Assembly: GCA_963995505.1 (NCBI GenBank)
Contig: OZ023185.1
Coordinates: forward strand, 15,387,691-15,451,690
DNA: 64,000 nt
From: Hypericum androsaemum
Taxonomy: Eukaryota; Streptophyta; Magnoliopsida; Malpighiales; Hypericaceae
Reading direction: 5' to 3'
Part shown: positions 22,298 to 35,166 of the stretch, one piece after another
Position numbering within the stretch: the stretch's first letter is position 1
Layout of the letters: each line of letters starts with the position of its first letter
The notes under the pieces: generated by a model
Database searches by the model: none
Seen by the model: only the letters and a program-made list of their open reading frames with translations
What the model was told of the DNA's origin: nothing
Translations under genes and position numbers: made by a program

Positions 22298-25200
22298 TAT
22301 GTCAGTATAACAACTAGGGAAATTGTACTAATTTAGAAGTTCGTTTTTGGTGGAATAATATAGAAGATTAATTGTACAAGTGGGTTCTGCTCCTAATGAA
22401 GTTCCCTTTTTAGTTGGGTGATACTTATATAGGCAATAAGCATTGGTTCCATGGCAACAATATTGGACGGTGACATTTTATTTTTACGTTTCTAAGGGCC
22501 GGATCCGTTAATCCAATGTTTTGCCGATTATATTATTTAATTTAGGTTAAAGCAGCACAAATTACTTCTTGGTGAATGGTCGGGAGTTTCGGAAGCCGTA
22601 AGAGTGAGATTCTTTTGTTGTTTATTTTAAAGAGTCAAGTATTGTTATATTTTATTGGTCCGTAAAAATTTTGCAAATTTGGATGAAAATTGAACAATCA
22701 AAGAAATGAAATTTCTATTTTCCCGGGCGGGAAATGCTAATTAATTTCACTTTCTCATCTTAATATAACACCAATCAATTTTAATACCCTCGTCTCCGCA
22801 TCATTGAAATTCAAATTCCATCTCCGATGCTATTTTAACATATTAGGATGTTTTCGACGGTGCCCTAACAACCTTTATTTAAACTCGTGACCATAGGTTT
22901 TGGACACTTAATAATAACAATAATAACAACGAGCGATGACTGTCGCTCTAGTTTTTTTTAGAACTAAATTTTATACCAATATTACAGGGATTGAACTCTA
23001 GATTCTTGTCCATTCTTTTTAAATTTTGTGAGCTCTATCGCCGGCTTCTGCAACCTGGACTACTTGATCACTCTCAGCCATTCCTCCGTTACGGCTTCCA
23101 GAGGGATCATCTGCCAGTTCATGAGCCATATAGATATTTAGTGTGGTTAATGCCAATTGAAACATAAAGTTGACGAGGTTGGTTGTTTTATTAACCCGTC
23201 ATTATTGACTGATAGCATCTTTGTAAAAACCATATAACCTATTAGGATACTTGAAAAACTATAAGCGTGATTCGGTAATTTACCAAGTAGTGATCTGTAA
23301 TTTACCATCAAATTTAACCTAGAAGCTAGGGTTACCCACATACTATATAAAAGGGTCTAGCCGTCATTCTTTTTGGGGACACAAGCGTTTCAAGAGTCTT
23401 CTTCATGCTCATCTTAGATTTTTTCGAAATGGAATTAGTTGAGAGAAATTAATATGTCGAGAGGTAAGTCGGTTTCTATCTTAGGTTATATCATGTTAGA
23501 GTGTATATGGATTTCGATTCATGTCTCACACTTTTAGGTGTGTACGGATGCGTACACTGTTAGTTGATGTTTCTGTCTCTCGTTAATGTCGATCAAGCAT
23601 CTGGATTTCAGATTCACTGTTATTGGTTTCGTCCTCATGACTCACAGTTTAATCGCCATGACAGTATTCTGAATTACCATCGTATAACAACATCAAGTTC
23701 AGAAAGTTGAATCGTATGATTATAATCTACTGCATGATATGATCGAATTCATAATCCTCTCCTCTTGCATATGTTAATTCCTAATTTATTGGAGGGGTCA
23801 GTAAACCCTAAATTGCATGTCTTGGATAATGCTCATTGTACGGTATAATTCGTAAGCTTTTGTGTTGATTAATTAATTAAGAAACACAATTCTATGTTGA
23901 TTAATTAATTAATTGTTATCGATTCTGTCCTTGCAAACTTTAGACAATTATGAACTTCATGGTATTTGTTAAACGCATGAATACAAACCTGTGAACTTGC
24001 CATTCGATTAATATCTCTTTGGCTAATATTTCTGGCCTTTTATTACAAATATTTCCGTAAACATATTAAATGTGGCTAGTCTACTTATAAAGCGTGGCCA
24101 ATGCTTCTGTGAACTTACCGGTTCCGTCCTATTGTGGCTAGGTTTCTTGCCTTGCTTAGTGAATTGAACGTAATCATAAGTCGAATTCGTGTGGCTATAT
24201 ATTAATCGCATGATCGCAATTACTATGTGGATCACTATGTCCTTGTTCTGTTCGGTATTGAATTTGTTTTTGGTTTGGTTTACGTGGCGCAGACTTAAAG
24301 TTCTACTTGAAATCTATTCGGTACTGAAATCTATTTTGTTTTAAAATTTGTCTGTATGATGTCGTATGTTGTGAGCACTGGATTTGTATTGTTTCCGTGT
24401 TGGTATCTAAAATCTGTCCAATGGCATTTGTATGATTTTGTCTCTATGATTCTGCCCGTATCAGTATAGTTCTATCTATATTCGTGTTCGTATGGTTCTG
24501 ACTATCATGTCCTTATGAGATTCCGTACTGTACTAGTTGGGATTATTCCTGCGTTATTGTCCTTATAGAGTATTTTGTATGGTTCCATACTCTATGCCAT
24601 GGGTTTGGAAAATTGAGTAAAAGTCAATTGGTTTGATTTCTTTGTTATATGATTTGTCCCGGATCTATTCGGATATGAAATTTGTTTGGTTCTATTATGT
24701 TTTGTTCTGATCGGTGTTACGCTATTCGATTCGGTTCTGTTATGTCCTGCTCTGTTCTGTCCAAAAGGACTCAGTACTATACTGGTCGGGATTACTCCTA
24801 CACTACTGTGCTCTTAGAGTTCCATACTGTATACTATTTTTTATTTACTCTACGTGAGAGTGTGGTGGGTATCTGTGCCCCATGGTGAGAACTCATTTCC
24901 GCTCCTGGATTATACAGCAGAAAGGGGTATCTACTGTGCCCACGGGAACCTGATGTCGTAGCTCTGGAGTTGCGTCTGTTCATGTGCTATGTGAACCATG
25001 AAGCTTTTAATGTGTACTGAGTTGTGGGATTTCGTCTGTGTTATGTCGTATGTTAATTCTGTGTATAATTATGTGTTTGCACCGACTTACTGAGATGCGT
25101 ATTCTCATTAATGTGCGCTGCTGTTTCAGATACTAAGAGGCGATTCGGGAGGGAGAACTAGGAGCAGACACATATATTGTGTAGCATGACATTTATGTTT

Positions 25201-26163
25201 TTGACAAACACTATTATTTATTATGAGGATGTATCATCTAACGAACTTGATTTCTATCGTACCTTAAGTGTAATTGAGCCTTACGAAAAACTTTCTCTTC
25301 GCAGCAGTTGCCATGCCTATTTTTGGGGCGTGACACTTTACGTCAAATTCAATCAAAAATTTACGTCAAACACTTTCTCTTGCATGCCATAAAAGAAGGG
25401 TGTGATTCGTTTATCAAATTGTTATGTTACTATGTTAGAATCTTCGTATTCAACTCAAAATTTTAAGATACTGGCTAAATATTCAATTTCATTATATACA
25501 TAAGCTTATATATGTCTTGTAAGAAATTTGTAATTTAGATATCAACAATATGCTTGCTAAACTTCTCTAAACACAAGATAGCTAGTTGATTTGCCCCTGC
25601 TTTGTTTTATTTTTGGGACCTAAATAATGGTTGGTTTAAATTAATTAGTTCATCATAGCTCTTCAAAGAACAAACAATTACTAGTTAATGCCTTTAATTT
25701 TGAACAATTACTTCAAAGAGTGGCAACGTGATCAATCTATTCAGCAAATTGCATTAGTTAGCACGTCTTATATGTTTACTGGACAGTTCATAGCAATAAT
25801 ATGAATCAATTACTCCCATAAAGTTGATATATTTTTCGTTCTCAGGCGTGAGTGATAAAGCCCTCCAATAGTTACTCCAATATATATTTGTAGTTTCGGC
25901 GAGAAGACGCATAATTAATGAAGAAATTTCTGGTTAACATGACTGTATTGAATATAAGTAAAACGAAATCACTACGTCGTCATAAAATTGATCTTTTTAC
26001 TGCTTTTGATACATGATCCAATACAAAGTACTGTGTCTAATTGAAGAAAATTAAACGCGTGTAATAATCGGAATTAGGGAAACAAATTCCCTTTTATTTC
26101 CACTTCTCTTATCGTCCAAACACTAACAAATGGCCAGAAATTGAGGTAGTCCTGAACTTGATC
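22298..26163. other. Intergenic region between LysM copies 1 and 2
   Basis: Bases 22298-22620 match the upstream flank of the other type A genes ('cggccggatcsgtt', 'gggagtttcggaagccgtaag'). No type B partner gene follows, unlike at the other type A loci. Bases 23340-25335 look like an LTR fragment (separate entry). The rest is AT-rich with no supported ORF. Confidence 0.55.
23340..25335 (+). repeat. Probable LTR fragment or solo LTR
   Basis: A TATA-like 'ctatataaaag' at about 23342-23352 is followed by 2 kb of unbroken non-coding sequence rich in 'ttctgt' and 'ggtattg' motifs. It ends in 'tttttggggcgtgaca' at 25335, a common 3' end of plant Ty3-type LTRs. A matching TG start and target duplication were not found, so the boundaries are tentative. 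Confidence 0.35.
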
Positions 26164-26571
26164 TTAATCAGTACCCTCGACGCAAAGCCATTCGCCAACA
26201 AAGATGGCATTGCAGTTGAGGTTGGGATTCAGTTCACCGAATAATTCGTCACTAATTCCCAACGCTTGCGCGACGGTTGCGCAAGTGTCGCCTTCTTCAG
26301 CTCCATAAACTACTCCACAATCCAGACCAGCCTGGATTCCTTTTTTCACTGCACAAAATTAATCCAAGCTTTTCGGGTTAGATACGTCAATTAATTTTTT
26401 TCCAACGATACTACAATGACTAATACATATAAAAAAAACTAAAAAAAAAATCGCCGTGGCAATCGTCGATTTACCGGAAATTTGCTTCCTCTGAGCCGAG
26501 ATTGTTACGAGAAGAGAGAAGCTCAAAACCAGGTAGAGGAAGAAGACAGCTTTGTTGGTGAACTTGGCCAT
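26164..26571 (-). CDS. LysM type A copy 2, secreted single-LysM protein (93 aa)
   Basis: Exon 1 26475-26571 and exon 2 26164-26348; donor CCG|GTAAA, acceptor GCAG|TGA. Residues 1 to about 26 form a signal peptide (MAKFTNKAVFFLYLVLSFSL... ending TISA). The mature part carries one LysM: DCGVVYGAEEGDTCATVAQ then LNPNLNCNAIFVGEWLCV. Four cysteines (D-C-G, D-T-C, N-C-N, L-C-V) are placed as in plant extracellular LysM proteins. Small plant LysM proteins of this kind are thought to bind N-acetylglucosamine glycans in the apoplast; that function is inferred. It stands head to head with the type B gene at 28117. Confidence 0.9.
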
Positions 26572-28116
26572 TACGTAGAACAACTTGGAATTTGTAAGCT
26601 ACAAGTAATTTAGAAGATTAATTGAGTATAGAAGTGGGTTCTGCTCCTGTGAAGTTCCCTTCTGAGTTGGGTTCTACTTATAGGCAATGAGCATTGGTTT
26701 CTGCAGTAACATTTTTATTCTCATTACGAGGGACTGGCCGGATCGGTTTATACTATGTTTTGCCGGTTTTATAATTTAGTTTACTATTAAAGTAGCTCCA
26801 TTTACTACCAAGATCCACAGAGAGAGTTTGTTCTAATTTAATCAAGAAAATTCGAATTCAAATTATTTTAAATGCAATGTTAAATACTTATTGAAAAAAA
26901 GTTGACATCTTTCAAAAGTTCTATGCTCCTGGATTAGTCGGTGTCTGAGGAGTATAAAAAAATAGCTCCATTTAATGGGACCGGATTTGGTCCTGGAATA
27001 AAGAATCCAGGACCAATCTGGATAGCAAATTATTCAATATATACAGAGTAAACTATTCGATCTTAACTAGGTAAATTATTGAATCATAACTGAGTAAACT
27101 ACTCGCTAACTGGGTATCTAATCCCTTTTATCTGGGACGGGATAAACAAGAATCATTGAATCATAACTAAGTAGACCATTAAATTATAACTGTGTAGACC
27201 ATTGAATCATAACTGAATAAATTATTGAATTATCCAAGACGGTCCTGCAACAGGACCAAATCCACTCCCCCATTTACTTAACAACTGGTGAAGGGCCGGG
27301 AGTTCCGGAAGCCCCAAGGGAGAGATCTTGTTACAATAGCAGGCTTGAATTGCGTATTCTACATTTAATTATTTCCCTTTTAAACCCCAAACAAAAAGGT
27401 CATTTTCCCACTAATCCTACTCTTTTTTAATTTGTCTTTCATAAGTTATATTTTTATTTCCTCCATTAACCCTCAACTTGATGATCATTAATTTTTCGAC
27501 CGAAGATTATCCCGTTATCAAGTGTCATATCTACATACAATGACTAATTTAGAATTACTTGCCGTGAAATTCTATAAAAAGAGTGTTCGTATGTTGGAAC
27601 TCAAAATCTTACTTTTTTTTTGGTGAGATTTAAATTGTTTCCACAATTTCGGATCTTAGACGGTCATGGGATTCGATCCTCCCACCTCATGCTTAAGGAC
27701 TGACACCGTATCCATCAGACCATACATGAGTTGGTACTCAAAATCTTACTTAAATCTTATACTTATGTGAACAATTTCGGCGGTGGATCCTTGCTTTCAC
27801 ATGCAGTCGAGCGCGAAAAGTTAGATAAGCCGCAGGCAATAGACGGCCATCGGCTTTAATTTTTTTAAAGGTGGAGATTTTAATGAATATATAAATAATT
27901 ACAATTACATGAAGTGCGAAATCCCCTCGTACAAGATGTACAAGGCTTTATTTAATATGTAACTCCTCGAATAAAGCAGTTGCCATCCTTATAAATAGTT
28001 CAGTCCCAAAACAAGAATCCACACAACAGGCAAACAATACTAAGCTATTAACTAATTTAGGAGAGTATAATTTATTATAGTTAGTCCTAACCTAAGCCAT
28101 ATAATCATTAAACATC
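26572..28116. promoter_or_regulatory. Divergent intergenic region of LysM pair A2/B1
   Basis: Shared upstream region of two divergent genes. On the minus side a TATA-like CTATAAGTAG lies about 105 bp upstream of the type A start (near 26675); on the plus side 'cttataaatag' at about 27989-27999 lies 120 bp before the type B ATG. Both are conserved at the other pairs. The middle carries the MITE-like insert at 26975-27269. Bases 27600-27720 resemble a decayed repeat. Confidence 0.55.
26975..27269. mobile_element. MITE-like element with internal 22-26 bp repeats
   Basis: Terminal inverted repeats of about 20 bp, GGGACCGGATTTGGTCCTG at the left and its near-complement CAGGACCAAATCCACTCCCC at the right. 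The insert is flanked by CCATTTA at 26968-26974 and 27270-27276. The interior is a degenerate AT-rich array built on 'attgaatcataactgagtaaa'. At the sister loci 'ccatttacttgttgatc' is uninterrupted, which supports an insertion. No coding capacity. Confidence 0.75.
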
Positions 28117-28662
28117 ATGGCTAGGTTCACCTTGGTTCTGGTTTTCTGTTTCCTTGCCCTCGTCATCTCCACATCTGAGAGCAGAAACCTGTTCGGTAAT
28201 AATTCAGATTGTTATTTTTTTAAGATCTATTGTATTATTGTGTCACTTTTTTGTACATATTTTAGAGATTTATTCTATGAAAAACAGTTTGCAAGCTAAA
28301 AAAAAATCATTAATTATATATCTATATACATATCTTTTGAGAAATTTTTTTAAATAACATAGACACTCAATTGACTGACTAATACAGATTGAAGTGACGT
28401 AGAAATTTTGAACGGGGATGTTATAGTAGGTCAATTCTAACGTTGTTTAAACTTGTGGGTTTTGGTAGGTGTATCGGAGAAGAAAATTGCACCGGCGGCG
28501 GTGGAATGTGATTCGGTTTACGGAGCAGAAGAGGGTGACACGTGTACGAGTGTGGCAACTGATTTTGACTTGACCGCCGAAACCTTCGGTGGGCTGAACC
28601 CTAACCTCAACTGCAATGCTATCTTCGTCGGTCAATGGCTTTGCGTCGGTGGGACCGCGTAA
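28117..28662 (+). CDS. LysM type B copy 1, secreted single-LysM protein (90 aa)
   Basis: Exon 1 28117-28195, exon 2 28469-28662, GT-AG. The signal peptide is MARFTLVLVFCFLALVISTS; five residues (the NKALP stretch) are missing compared with the other type B copies. The mature region has ECDSVYGAEEGDTCTSVA and LNPNLNCNAIFVGQWLCV, ending GGTA-stop. It is the most divergent type B copy (EKKIAPAAV against EKRTAPAAA). Four cysteines are conserved. Probably a secreted glycan-binding protein, inferred from the LysM fold. Paired head to head with type A copy 2. Confidence 0.88.
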
Positions 28663-29160
28663 TTGCAGCAAGAAGCTTTGAAGACATTTGATCTTTCATT
28701 TCTATCCTATGAAGCTAGAAATGTTCTTTGTGTGTTGTGTTGAATAAGTAGAGCTGCCTAATTTGCTGGCTTCTCTAGCTGATCGTGTAATGCCTCTATG
28801 TTGTGCTCTTAATTTGTGGCTCGTAAGTTTACAATAATACCATGTTTAATATTTAGCACATTGCATGGCTTCCATGGGTTATCTTGGCCTCTTTGTTGAA
28901 CTGGACTGCTTTTTTTTCGTATCTCTAATATCCTAAGTCAAGCACTACCAAATGATTCTTACAAAGAAGTTTTTTATACTCATAAGACTTAAACTCAAAA
29001 TATATCCTCAAGTAAATAAAAATTATTTACCACTTCGATCAAATTTTATTATTCTTATAACACGTGAACTGTTTTTAAAGTGAAAATGGCGTCATCATTT
29101 CCATTTTTACATTGTTCTGTTTATAAATATAAAAATTTATTAATTTCAAGAAAGGATAAA
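28663..29160. other. Type B copy 1 3' flank
   Basis: 3' UTR-like sequence shared with the other type B genes ('gagctgcctaattwgctggc', 'agctgatcgtgtaatg') to about 28860, then AT-rich unique sequence up to the 11-kb MULE. Nothing else is seen. Confidence 0.6.
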
Positions 29161-29169
29161 AAAATGTAA

Positions 29170-30175
29170 GGGCAAATTGCCCTCATGTTCTTATAGTTTG
29201 ATGAATTTACCAGTAGGGTTCTTATATTTTCGAAATCTCTCCTCATCCATGTTTGAAAATACCACTTAGTTAAAAAATAATTAAAAAATTATCTCCTCCC
29301 TCCTCTTCCTTCTCTCTCTCCCGCCCTCCGTCTTCTTCCATTAAGGTGCCCAGGAACGCCCCCCAACCCCCACCCCCCTTCTCTTCCATCTTCTTCCATT
29401 AAGGTGCCCAGGAACCACTGATGGACATTTTTGTGGTTTAAAACTTGAAATTAAACTCAGCGCGTAACCACCGAGGCCATCAACAAAAGTGCTGCAACTC
29501 GTTGACGGCATTGACGAGCTTGACGGCGTGCAACTCAATTGGGATTTCAACTGAGTTGCCCCAATTCCCAGACCATCAACAAAAGCGCTGCAGCTCAAGA
29601 AAAGCCCCAATTCCCAGCCTGAAAGAACCCTAATTTCAATTATGATTTTAATTGGGATTTTGATTGAACTTGAAATTAAACTTCTTCTCTACCTTGTTGA
29701 TGGCGTCCACCTCATAGACCCTCTTATTTATTATCCAACAATTCGGGCGGTGGAGATTAGTGATTTTCAGAAATTTTATAATTTCTATCAAATTTTTATA
29801 AATGGAGAGATTAGTGGGTTTTTTCTTTATGTTCTTGTGAGTTAGCTTTCTTTGATTGTTTCTTGAATTGGGTTGAAGATGGAGGAGATTGGAATTTGGT
29901 TGTTTATGAAATTTGGTTGAAGAAGATGGGGTTTTTTGTCTGAATGGTGTTACTATTCACTACGTTTTGTGAAAAAAGCGTCTGATTTGAAAGTATTGCG
30001 GGGACGGTGTCCACGTGGCACGGACGCCAAAAAAAGTCGAATTTTGACCAAGATCCGACTTTTTTTGTCGAATATATCATCCGACTAAAAAAGTCAGATA
30101 TTGGTCCAAGATCTGACTTTTTTGGTCGGATCTTGGTCGATAAGCCACATCCGAAATCTGTAAAGCAGATTTCGC
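29170..30175 (+). repeat. Left terminal inverted repeat region of the 11-kb MULE
   Basis: Outer 70 bp and inner 240 bp (29934-30175) are matched by the right end. The part between (about 29290-29930) includes a short direct duplication of 'cttcttccattaaggtgccc' (29330-29410) and has no clear right-end counterpart. The inner block holds repeated GACTTTTTT/AAAAAGTC pairs that can fold back on themselves. Confidence 0.7.
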
Positions 30176-30419
30176 CCCATATGGCCTATATAAGGGATAC
30201 CTCGCAGAGGCCTTTTTTCATTTGTTTGTCCTGCCATACCATAGAAGACTCTGCCCAAAACCAGGTAAATTAATTTACTTAAATATTTTGGTATATACGT
30301 AGAGTTTGTTCATTAATTAAAAATAATTAGTATATTTTAGCTTTGAAATTATTAATTTCTCCTATTTTTTAGTGTGATATCTGATTGTTTAAAATTTTGT
30401 GGGTGTGCGGATTTTATAA

Positions 30420-30690
30420 ACTGACCAACCCCAATGGCCCGACCGATTTAATGAGTAGAACTGGTCGGGTCAGTCGGACCGGTCAGACCGGTCGGACCAG
30501 TTAGAGTACGAGCGTGTTTTCTTGGTAAATTCTAATTGGTTCGACCGGTCTGATTAGTCTGACCAATCCGGCCGGAACGACCGGTCAGATTGTGATTTTT
30601 TTCTTGGTAAATTCCGGATGGTCGAGTACAAAAAGTGACCACCCTGCCAGTCCGACTAAATTTCATCTGGTTCTTAAGGTGGTCTCGGAC
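30420..30690 (+). repeat. Left subterminal GGTCGGACC-type repeats
   Basis: Degenerate repeats of CCGGTCGGACC / GACCGGTC type, many self-complementary. They mirror the array at 38880-39160 near the other end of the same element. Subterminal arrays of this sort often bind transposase in other elements; here that is inference only. Confidence 0.55.
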
Positions 30691-30804
30691 CAAAAAATTG
30701 ATGGAGAAGAATGTATGTTTATATGATATTTTCGTTAATATAAATTATGTTTTATTTTGCTAATATAGAATTGCATACTGTTTTCTTTTGTTGTAGTATT
30801 CATA

Positions 30805-33543
30805 ATGGCTAACCGGGTTATAAGAATAAAGTTGAAATACGATGGAGTAATTTTTAACAACAATGAAATCAGTTTTGATTACCAAGGTGGTGGGAAAGAG
30901 AAGTTGAAGTTTCATGCAGCATTTGTTAGATACAATATCTTGCGAAAAAAAGTTAACGAAAAGATCCCAATAGGTCCAAATGAAGAATTTGGGCCATTGA
31001 TATTTAGATGTCCATTTGGAAGAGGACAATTTGGTCCAATGTTTATTAACAACGATGAAGATGTTAGGATAATGCTGGAGACAATGATTAACTTCTTTGG
31101 ACCAATGGTGAAGGAGATTAAGCTTACAATCATTGTGGAAAAGAGGGTTAATAATTACAACCCGTTTGTCGTTGAAGAGAGTCAGTTCTTGAGTGGTGGT
31201 GATAATTACTATGTAGCTGGTACGTCAACGGGGATGGATGTTGCTCATGAACCAATATTTGATTGGTTTGAAAATGATCCTAGAGAGACGGGTCCATATG
31301 CCACATACAATTTTGATCGTGAAGACGAAGCAGAAGAAGTAGAAGACGAAGACGAAGCAGAAGAAGACGAAGCAGAAGAAGACGAAGATGAAGCAGAAGA
31401 AGACGAAGATGAAGAAGAAGTAGTAGAAGAAGAGGAACAACAATACCAAGAACAACAATACAGTGAACTCGCTCTAACTGATCTCGGTGAACAATCATCG
31501 ATGACTGTTTATGCTGAAGAATGGGATTGCGACCGAGCAATAGATGGAAGTTGTTCTGATTTGTTGAAAGGGGGTACGATTTGGAAGAGCAAATTTGATG
31601 CAAAGAGGGAGATCGAGGCATTCGTAATGAAAGATGGGCGTGAGTTTGTCCGAAAAGAAACAAGGCCAGAAACTTTCTCTGTGAAGTGTAAAAAATGGGA
31701 GACGGATGATTGCAAATGGGAGATCCGTGTCTCACAGGAAAGAAGGGGCACACTTTTCAGTCCATGGAAAATCGTGAAACACACCTACCCCCATACCTGT
31801 GGTCGCCTACGAAAGTCGCAGTATCATAAACAACTCACTTCTGCTTTCATTGCACAAATTATTAAGAAACGAGTAGAGGAACAACCAGAAATTCGTATGG
31901 CCACTTTAAGGTCAGAGATCCACGACCATATGAAGTTTAGACCCTCGTATACGAAGACTTGGTGGGCAAAAGAGAAGGCATTTCAAGATTTATGGGGGGA
32001 TTGGCAAGAATCTTACAATCGCCTTCCGCAATGGTTTGCAGCATGCAAGGCAAATAATCCTAGAACTGTTGTTGAATGAGAATATTATCACACCCTCCCT
32101 GATTACGACCATTACGTGGAAGCGCTGATGCTTGGAACAAAGATCTTTAAGCGAGTTTTTTGGAGCTTCAAGCCTTGCATTGAAGCTTTCAAATATTGCA
32201 TGCCTGTCTTGGAGATTGATGGAACGTTCTTGTATGAAAAATACAGGCATGTCCTCCTGATCGCCACTGTAATTGATGGTAATAATGCTATAATTCCAAT
32301 AGCATTTGCTCTGGTAGAGGGTGAGAACACGGATAGTTGGCCGTGGTTCATGAAACAAGTCCGGAAGCACGTCACGCCTGGCCGACATGGAATATGTGTT
32401 ATTTCTGATCGACATGCTGGCATATTAAAGGCAATGGATACGGAGTATGGTTAGGCAGAAGACAGTGATACCGCCCATCGATATTGTCTTCGACACATAG
32501 CAAGCAATCTTAACAAACACTTCAAAAATGATGCCATGAGGAATGTCATGAAGATTGCAGGTGACATGCACAAATGTTTTGTAGTCTAAAACTATTTTAC
32601 AAGTTGTTACTCCACATTTAATATTTTTACTATGTTGGTTGTAGGAATGCAAGCTCAACTGTGGAAGTTGGAAGCTAACATGCGAGAAATATGGAATGTC
32701 GACCAGGAGGTCTTCAACTGGATGTATGAACAGGAATTGCCCAAGTGGAGCTTAGCGTGGGATGGCAGACGCCGATATGGTAACATGACGACGAATATTG
32801 CCGAGTGCATAAATATGATCTTCAAAAAAGTTCGTCGTTTACCGGTGACGGCCTTGGTGGCAGAGATATTTAACAAGCTAACCGAATATTTTGAAGAGAG
32901 ATCAACTAAGTGTATGAAAGAGAGCTGTACTGGCAAAATATTGATGTCACAGAAGCTCCTAAACAGGTTGGAGCGGTGGGAGGGAAAGGCCAATGGACAT
33001 AGAGTGCGAGTTTCTGACAGTACAGTTGGATCGTACGAAGTTCGCACTGGGTACGATATGAGAAGACAAAAGGGGGACAGAAAACATTCAGTTAATCTTT
33101 CCACAGGATTTTGTGGCTGCGGAAAATTCCAGGCTTACCACTATCCGTGCTAACATGTGATGGCGTGTTGTACTGAACTTGGCATCGATTACAAGATATT
33201 TGTGGATAAGTATTATCGCCTGGAAACTACGCAAGCTTGCTACCAACTGAAGTTTGTTCCTCTGGGCAATCCTAAATATTGGCCGTATCCTGAAGATCCA
33301 ATGGTTGTAAGGCTCATTCCAAATGAAAGATTAGCGAGGGGTAGAGGACAGCCACGGAAGCGCATACATAATAAAATAGATACGGTGTCTTTCGTCCGCT
33401 GTACGCTCTGTAAAGCAAGGGGTCACACAAAAGCCAATTGTACTGATATAAGAGCAGTTGCGGCGGCAAGAGCGGCTAAAGCAGCTAAAGCGGCAGCTGT
33501 ATCCGTAGGGGCAAGTACGAGTAGACACCGTTGTGGACGTTGA
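30805..33543 (+). pseudogene. MuDR-type MULE transposase (884 codons, three nonsense codons)
   Basis: Exon 1 30805-32560, exon 2 32645-33543; phases agree. Order of parts: an N-terminal MuDR domain (IRIKLKYDGVIFNNNEI), an acidic E/D-rich simple-repeat linker near residues 172-215, the MuDR zinc-binding region (CKKWETDDCKWEI...HTC), the DDE core (VLEIDGTF, VISDRHAG, and NIAECIN as the likely third acid), a SWIM zinc finger (CGCGKFQAYHYPC-x-HVMAC) and a C-terminal CCHC knuckle (CTLCKARGHTKANC). In-frame stops are TGA 32077-32079, TAG 32452-32454 and TAA 33151-33153. There is no frameshift in 2.7 kb, so inactivation looks recent. Confidence 0.9.
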
Positions 33544-33818
33544 ATTGTAATTAATTTTGAACTGAAAGGATTGTACTTTGTAATATTTTGTAAAACTCTA
33601 TGTGGGTTGTGTTGAGTTTCTTTGTAACAGTCTGAAGTTTAAGTTACTCTATCTTAGCAGAATAATGACGCATTACACTCCTGGCGACGTATTCGGCCAG
33701 AATTTTCATTTAGTCACGGGTGTTTTGTCTTCTTCTTATTTTGATACCACCCACACAACTATATTTCCTTAACACATTTTATGTATATGTTTATTGTCAT
33801 AATTGTTCAGGTGTGCCG

Positions 33819-35096
33819 ATGAGGAGAAGTGGCAAAGAGCCAATCGCATATGATGACGAAGAGCCGGAGCATTCTCAAATCGATTGGAATACTCTATGTG
33901 GCTCTAAGTTTGGGTATATTTTCAAACGATTACAGAGGCCATCCAACGATAGATCAGAAGTCCCTCCTCAGAAACCTACCAAAAGTAACTGTTATTACAA
34001 GCTTGTCAAGCGAGATCTAGAACCGTGGAGTAGAGCCATGGACTTTCTGACAGTTGAAGGTATTCCGTATTTCTATCTTGGATCACATAATATTTTTATT
34101 AATTTTTAATTTATTTTACAGGGATGATGATAGGAACCTGTTTTAAAGAGACAAGTATTCAGAGCTTCAAAAATACCTATAGTGGTACTACAGTTATGTC
34201 GGTAATAAATTTTACATTATCCTTTAATTTGAGTTAGCATCATAGTGAATTTTATAACAAGTATTTTGTATTTGCTTGTAGATGGTTGTAGAGGTGACCC
34301 GTTTTCAGCGTGTCGGAATTGGCGCACTTGCGATATTAAAGGTACAATTAAAAGAATTTTATTTATTCTTAAATATTTATGTTATGTGAGAAATTTTTTA
34401 AACTTTTAATATATTGCAGGATTCTACCGGCAGTATTACTGGTACCATAAATGACTCTACCGGTCTTGTTGAAACTGGATGTGTGTTGTATCTTAAAAAT
34501 GTGAGCATATCCTTTTTTTTACTCAATAGTCCGAGATAGTTGTTTACTGATTTTCTGGTTCTTCAACAGATAAAAGTTGACTCGTCTTCATACCCGAACA
34601 ACAAATTATTTAGCATTACTGATGAGAATGTGGTCAAAGTGTTAAAAAAAAATGGAGAATCTGATGAAGATTCCCAAGAAAAAACTCGTCCAGCACCATC
34701 CTCTGATGCTCGTCGTCCTTATCCTCCAGCACCATATCCTGAGGGACGTGGTGCCGATTTGAAGGCACTATATGGCTCAGAGGCCTTTGAGTGGCTCCAA
34801 GAACAAAAGAGGTTAGAGCTGCATAAAAAAGAAGCTGAAGCTAAATCAGCCCTTCGAAGAAAAGCCATACAAGCTGAAGTAGACCGCAAAGCCAATGACA
34901 TTTTCAACAATGAACCATGGACAACAGCTATTGAATTTGTTCTATCTCACGGTATTACGAAAATATTTATACTTGTTACTTACATTGATGGAGTATCTAA
35001 TTTTTAAATTTTTTAGGTTTGATGTATGGAGATAACGTTGATGGAGTATCTATTGAGGATGTAAAAAAAATCTCTGAAAGCATCACAATTCCACAG
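33819..35096 (+). CDS. OB-fold protein resembling the HROB domain, first copy, inside the MULE
   Basis: Proposed exons 33819-34059, 34122-34201, 34282-34341, 34420-34500, 34570-34951 and 35017-35096, all GT-AG with matching phase. Residues about 108-180 read EVTRFQRVGIGALAILKD, STGSITGTI, GCVLYLKNIKVDSSSYPNN and FSITDENVVKVL. This pattern matches the OB-fold of HROB (homologous recombination OB-fold protein, partner of MCM8-MCM9) better than RPA, from memory of the family. It is followed by a charged, helical stretch (EWLQEQKRLELHKKEAEAK). The frame runs on into a second OB copy that is damaged. Located 275 bp downstream of the transposase in the same orientation. Function in the element is unknown. 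Confidence 0.6.
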
Positions 35097-35166
35097 GTAA
35101 TATTTGTACATATATGAAAATTTTGCAATTTGCAAGTAATGTTATTGTTAACTATGAGACTTGCAA

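Noticed and set aside
28447..28671. Minus-strand frame across LysM type B copy 1 exon 2
   Set aside because: Shadow of the LysM exon, which has splice sites and conserved cysteines on the plus strand.
31225..31753. Minus-strand frames opposite the transposase acidic linker
   Set aside because: They are shadows of the GAAGAC-type repeats encoding E/D; composition only.
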